Shown: one piece after another, positions 14,524 to 16,568 of the stretch | Layout of the letters: every line of letters starts with the position of its first letter | How positions within the stretch are numbered: position 1 is the first letter of the stretch | Assembly (NCBI GenBank): GCA_050184225.1 | Contig: JBFXAN010000146.1 | Span: 1 to 16,568, forward strand | From: JBFXAN01 sp050184225 | Lineage (GTDB): Bacteria; Chloroflexota; Dehalococcoidia; CAUJGQ01 | Direction of reading: 5' to 3' | Length of the DNA stretch: 16,568 nucleotides | Program-made: the position numbers and the translations under genes | The notes under the pieces: generated by a model | The model's input: only the letters and a program-made list of their open reading frames with translations | Databases searched by the model: none | What the model was told of the DNA's origin: nothing

Positions 14524-14737
14524 GATCCCCGCTATGATACCCGGCGACGGACCGATGGAAGTAGGCGCACGAGTAATCAATGTGAAACGGACTGGTCCAA
14601 CCAACGCCACACATCGGCTCGACCCTTCACGAACTGGGAAGCAGAACGATTCTGTCATCCTGAGCGAAGCGAAGGATCTCGGCAGTGAGACAGCGACCGA
14701 GATCCTTCGCTCCGCTCAGGATGACAGCGCTTTCCGA
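14524..14737. promoter_or_regulatory. Divergent intergenic region (flippase / PMT-like)
   Basis: This 214-nt region should hold promoters for both directions. On the minus strand TATCAT (14534-14539) lies 10 nt before the flippase ATG and resembles a -10 box, but no matching -35 was found. Its right half is occupied by element D, which ends 10 nt before the PMT-like start. Confidence 0.45.
14652..14727. repeat. Inverted-repeat element D (GTCATCCTGAG type)
   Basis: Arms 14652-14682 and 14697-14727 pair over 31 bp with one mismatch (GAGCGAAGCG against GAGCGGAGCG) and a 14-nt loop. The core CTGTCATCCTGAG...GAAGGATCTCGG matches element C. It is translated as LSEAKDLG / ILRSAQDD in the upstream extension of the PMT-like frame, which argues that this extension is not protein. 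Confidence 0.95.
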
Positions 14738-16315
14738 ATGTCACGGCGTATCCTCATCCTGCTCGGCGCGGTGCTGCTGATCGCCGCCCTGCTCCGGCTC
14801 GCGTGGCTCGGCGAGATCCCGGCAGGACTGAGCCACGACGAGACGGTCAAGGGTTACGACGCCTGGTCCGTGCTCCATACCGGCCGCGACCAGTACGGTG
14901 CATGGTTCCCCCTCGTCTTCCGCGCGATCGGCGATCAGCGGGAGGCGGTGCTGCCCTACCTGATCGTGCTCTCTGAGGCGATCCTCGGCCCGACCGACCT
15001 CGCCGTGCGACTCCCGACCGCACTCGCCGGCCTTGCGCTCGTGGCGGTCCTCTTCCTGCTCGGCCGTGAGATGTATTCGACGCGGATCGGACTGGCCGCC
15101 GCCGCACTGCTCGCGATCTCGCCGTGGCATGTGCAGATCAGCCGCCTCGCGTTCCGGGCCGGGTTACTGCCGCTGACCACAGCAGCCGGGTTGTGGCTGT
15201 TCCTGCTCGCCCTGCGACGCCCGCGGCTGATGCTTCCGGCCGGTGTCGTCTTCGGCCTGGGATTGCACACCTATCTCGCCGCGCGGCTGTTCCTGCCGCT
15301 CCTGCTGCTGGGCCTGCTCGTGATCTATCACCGTCCGCTGCTGGACCGTACTTCCGACGGGCGCCGCGGCTGGTCCGGTTTGTGGTCGCGGCCGCTGGCG
15401 CCGTTCCTGACCGGCGTTGGCTTGATGGCGCTGCCGCTCGCGGTGTGGGCGGCGTTCCATCCCGCCGACTTTGTGGGACACGCCGCCGAGTCCGCCGGCA
15501 CCGGCTCGGTGTTCCGGCAGGCGTTCGATACCGTCTACCGTTATGTAGCGTACTTCGGGCCGCGCCACCTTCTCACACAGGGCGACCCCTACCCCGTGCC
15601 ATCGACGGGGCGGTTCGGCGCCCTCTACTGGCCGGTGCTGCCGTTCGCCGTCATCGGCCTCCTCCGGCTGGCACATCGGCGGCAGCGGGCGGATCTGCTC
15701 CTGCTCTGGTGGCTGATTGTCTACCCGATCCCGGCGGCGCTGACGCGCGGCTCGCACCCCGACTGGCTCCGGGCGACGTGTGGCATCGGTGTCATGGAGA
15801 TCGTCGCGGCAGTCGGAATCGTTGCCGGCTTCGACTGGCTCCGGCAGCGAATGTCATCATCGATGCACCACGCCGCCGTTGCGACCGTCGCTGTCCTCAT
15901 TGCTGCCAACGTCACCTGGTTTCTCTGGGACTACACGCGTCACTTTCCCGACCGGGCCGCGTATGCATTCAACGACGGCATCGCCCAGGCAATCGACACA
16001 CTCGACGACTTAGACCAGGGTTACGATCGGATCGTGCTGCCGGCGGATGTGGCGGCCGTCCATGACGTCTACTTGTTCTACAGCCGCTACGACCCGAAGC
16101 GGCTCCTGGCCGAAGGGCTTGAAGATATCGCCGCACCCGGTGAGTGGGCAGACGTGCGCGGTTTCGGCCGGCATCGCGTCTGTGATCCGTCGGTCTGTTG
16201 CGGTCCCGGCGATCTCTGTCTCACGCGCGGCGCGTGGACCGGACCAGGCACCGTGTTGCGCGAAATCGAAGACCGCACCGGCCGGACCGCCTTCACGATC
16301 GTCGCCGGAGATTGA
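14738..16315 (+). CDS. PMT/GT39-like multi-pass membrane glycosyltransferase
   Basis: Membrane protein of 525 residues with about ten hydrophobic helices up to residue ~420 and a soluble C-terminal domain. After the first helix (ILILLGAVLLIAALLRLAWLG) comes an external loop with SHDETVKGYDAWSVLHTGRDQYG (32-54). It carries the D-E pair (D34-E35) that is catalytic in GT39/GT83-type enzymes (PMT_2 domain), which use polyprenyl-phosphate sugars outside the membrane. SPWHVQISRLAFRAGLLPL and GLGLHTYLAARLFLPLLL follow the same family pattern. ATG 14738 is preferred because the upstream frame is translated element D; no strong Shine-Dalgarno is seen. The C-terminal domain has a cysteine cluster, CDPSVCCGPGDLC (about 479-491). 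It may transfer a sugar to a protein or glycan at the cell surface; donor unknown. Confidence 0.85.
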   Translation: MSRRILILLGAVLLIAALLRLAWLGEIPAGLSHDETVKGYDAWSVLHTGRDQYGAWFPLVFRAIGDQREAVLPYLIVLSEAILGPTDLAVRLPTALAGLALVAVLFLLGREMYSTRIGLAAAALLAISPWHVQISRLAFRAGLLPLTTAAGLWLFLLALRRPRLMLPAGVVFGLGLHTYLAARLFLPLLLLGLLVIYHRPLLDRTSDGRRGWSGLWSRPLAPFLTGVGLMALPLAVWAAFHPADFVGHAAESAGTGSVFRQAFDTVYRYVAYFGPRHLLTQGDPYPVPSTGRFGALYWPVLPFAVIGLLRLAHRRQRADLLLLWWLIVYPIPAALTRGSHPDWLRATCGIGVMEIVAAVGIVAGFDWLRQRMSSSMHHAAVATVAVLIAANVTWFLWDYTRHFPDRAAYAFNDGIAQAIDTLDDLDQGYDRIVLPADVAAVHDVYLFYSRYDPKRLLAEGLEDIAAPGEWADVRGFGRHRVCDPSVCCGPGDLCLTRGAWTGPGTVLREIEDRTGRTAFTIVAGD

Positions 16316-16388
16316 GCGTCTGCACCACACATGCGAATCGCCGGCTGACGCGCTACGCTATCGCCAGTCTCGTAAAAGGGGGATACCA

Positions 16389-16568
16389 ATGAACGCACGA
16401 GAGTCAGCGGAACGCCATGGCGGATTCGTCTGCCAGGGCAACATGCAGGGCGTGATGGCCGACTTCGCCTCGCCGGAGGTCCTCCAGGACTTCCAGAAGC
16501 ACGGCAAGATGCCGCCGCGCGGCACCAACAAGGCCGAAGTCGTCAGCGAAAACCAGGACGGAGACCGG
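16389..16568 (+). CDS. Hypothetical protein, N-terminal 60 residues (cut by the window edge)
   Basis: An open frame starts at ATG 16389, preceded by AGGGGG with a 6-nt spacing, and runs without a stop to the window edge. The visible part includes GGFVCQGNMQGVMADFASP, EVLQDFQKHGKMPPRGTNKAE and VVSENQDGD. It has no signal peptide or membrane segment. The pattern of a helix, 'DF..PE', a proline-rich turn and a following strand could fit an NTF2/SnoaL-like alpha+beta barrel, but I do not recognise it firmly. The 73-nt gap from the PMT-like gene shows no hairpin, so it may be read through from it. Confidence 0.65.
   Translation, partial: MNARESAERHGGFVCQGNMQGVMADFASPEVLQDFQKHGKMPPRGTNKAEVVSENQDGDR

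Noticed and set aside
13483..14688. 401-residue plus-strand ORF opposite the flippase
   Set aside because: Arg/Gln/His-rich composition with no domain; it is the antisense of an evident membrane protein in GC-rich DNA.
14522..14737. 72-residue N-terminal extension of the PMT-like protein
   Set aside because: It includes translated element D (LSEAKDLG) and overlaps the flippase start; the membrane domain begins at MSRRILIL.

Overview
This is a GC-rich bacterial window dominated by a cell-surface polysaccharide (glycan) biosynthesis locus. Several things resemble Chloroflexota of the Thermomicrobia/Sphaerobacter kind: very high GC, GTG starts, a long-form RmlA, and long GC-rich inverted repeats at gene junctions. 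That placement is an inference from style; no rRNA or other phylogenetic marker is present. The left edge cuts a class III CoA-transferase gene and the right edge cuts a small unknown gene; neither looks related to the glycan locus.

Layout: (1) 2-526 (+), C-terminal half of a CaiB/BaiF CoA-transferase. (2) 707-2422 (-), an SDR sugar epimerase/dehydratase and, upstream of it, a small SAM methyltransferase. (3) 2614-8106 (+), a five-gene run: rmlA-like nucleotidyltransferase, rmlB-like dehydratase, GT2 glycosyltransferase, GT4 glycosyltransferase, and a second GT2 (rhamnosyltransferase-like). (4) 8071-14523 (-), a second five-gene run read toward the first: flippase (Wzx/MATE-like), GT4-like glycosyltransferase, beta-lactamase-fold serine hydrolase, a paralogous GT4-like glycosyltransferase, and a WecA/TagO/MraY-type polyprenyl-phosphate sugar-1-phosphate transferase. 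The two runs converge with a 36-bp overlap. (5) 14738-16315 (+), a GT39/PMT-like multi-pass membrane glycosyltransferase. (6) 16389-end (+), a truncated small protein.

Together the genes outline a lipid-carrier pathway. RmlA and RmlB make dTDP-4-keto-6-deoxyglucose, and the SDR may further convert a sugar nucleotide. The WecA-like enzyme would start the glycan on undecaprenyl phosphate. Five cytoplasmic GTs would extend it, the flippase would export it, and the PMT-like protein could use lipid-linked sugars outside the membrane. No RmlC, RmlD, Wzy polymerase or ligase is recognisable here.

The most unusual content is not a protein. Seven inverted-repeat elements sit at gene junctions. Five are GC-rich, with perfect arms up to 50 bp, and two are of the 'GTCATCCTGAG...GGATC' type. 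They abut or invade coding ends: they supply the stop codon of rmlB, the only canonical start of the first GT2, a 54-residue C-terminal tail plus stop of one GT, and the region before the WecA-like start. One is flanked by a 13-bp direct repeat of the rmlB start region and creates a 44-codon mini-ORF that bridges rmlA and rmlB through ATGA overlaps at both ends.
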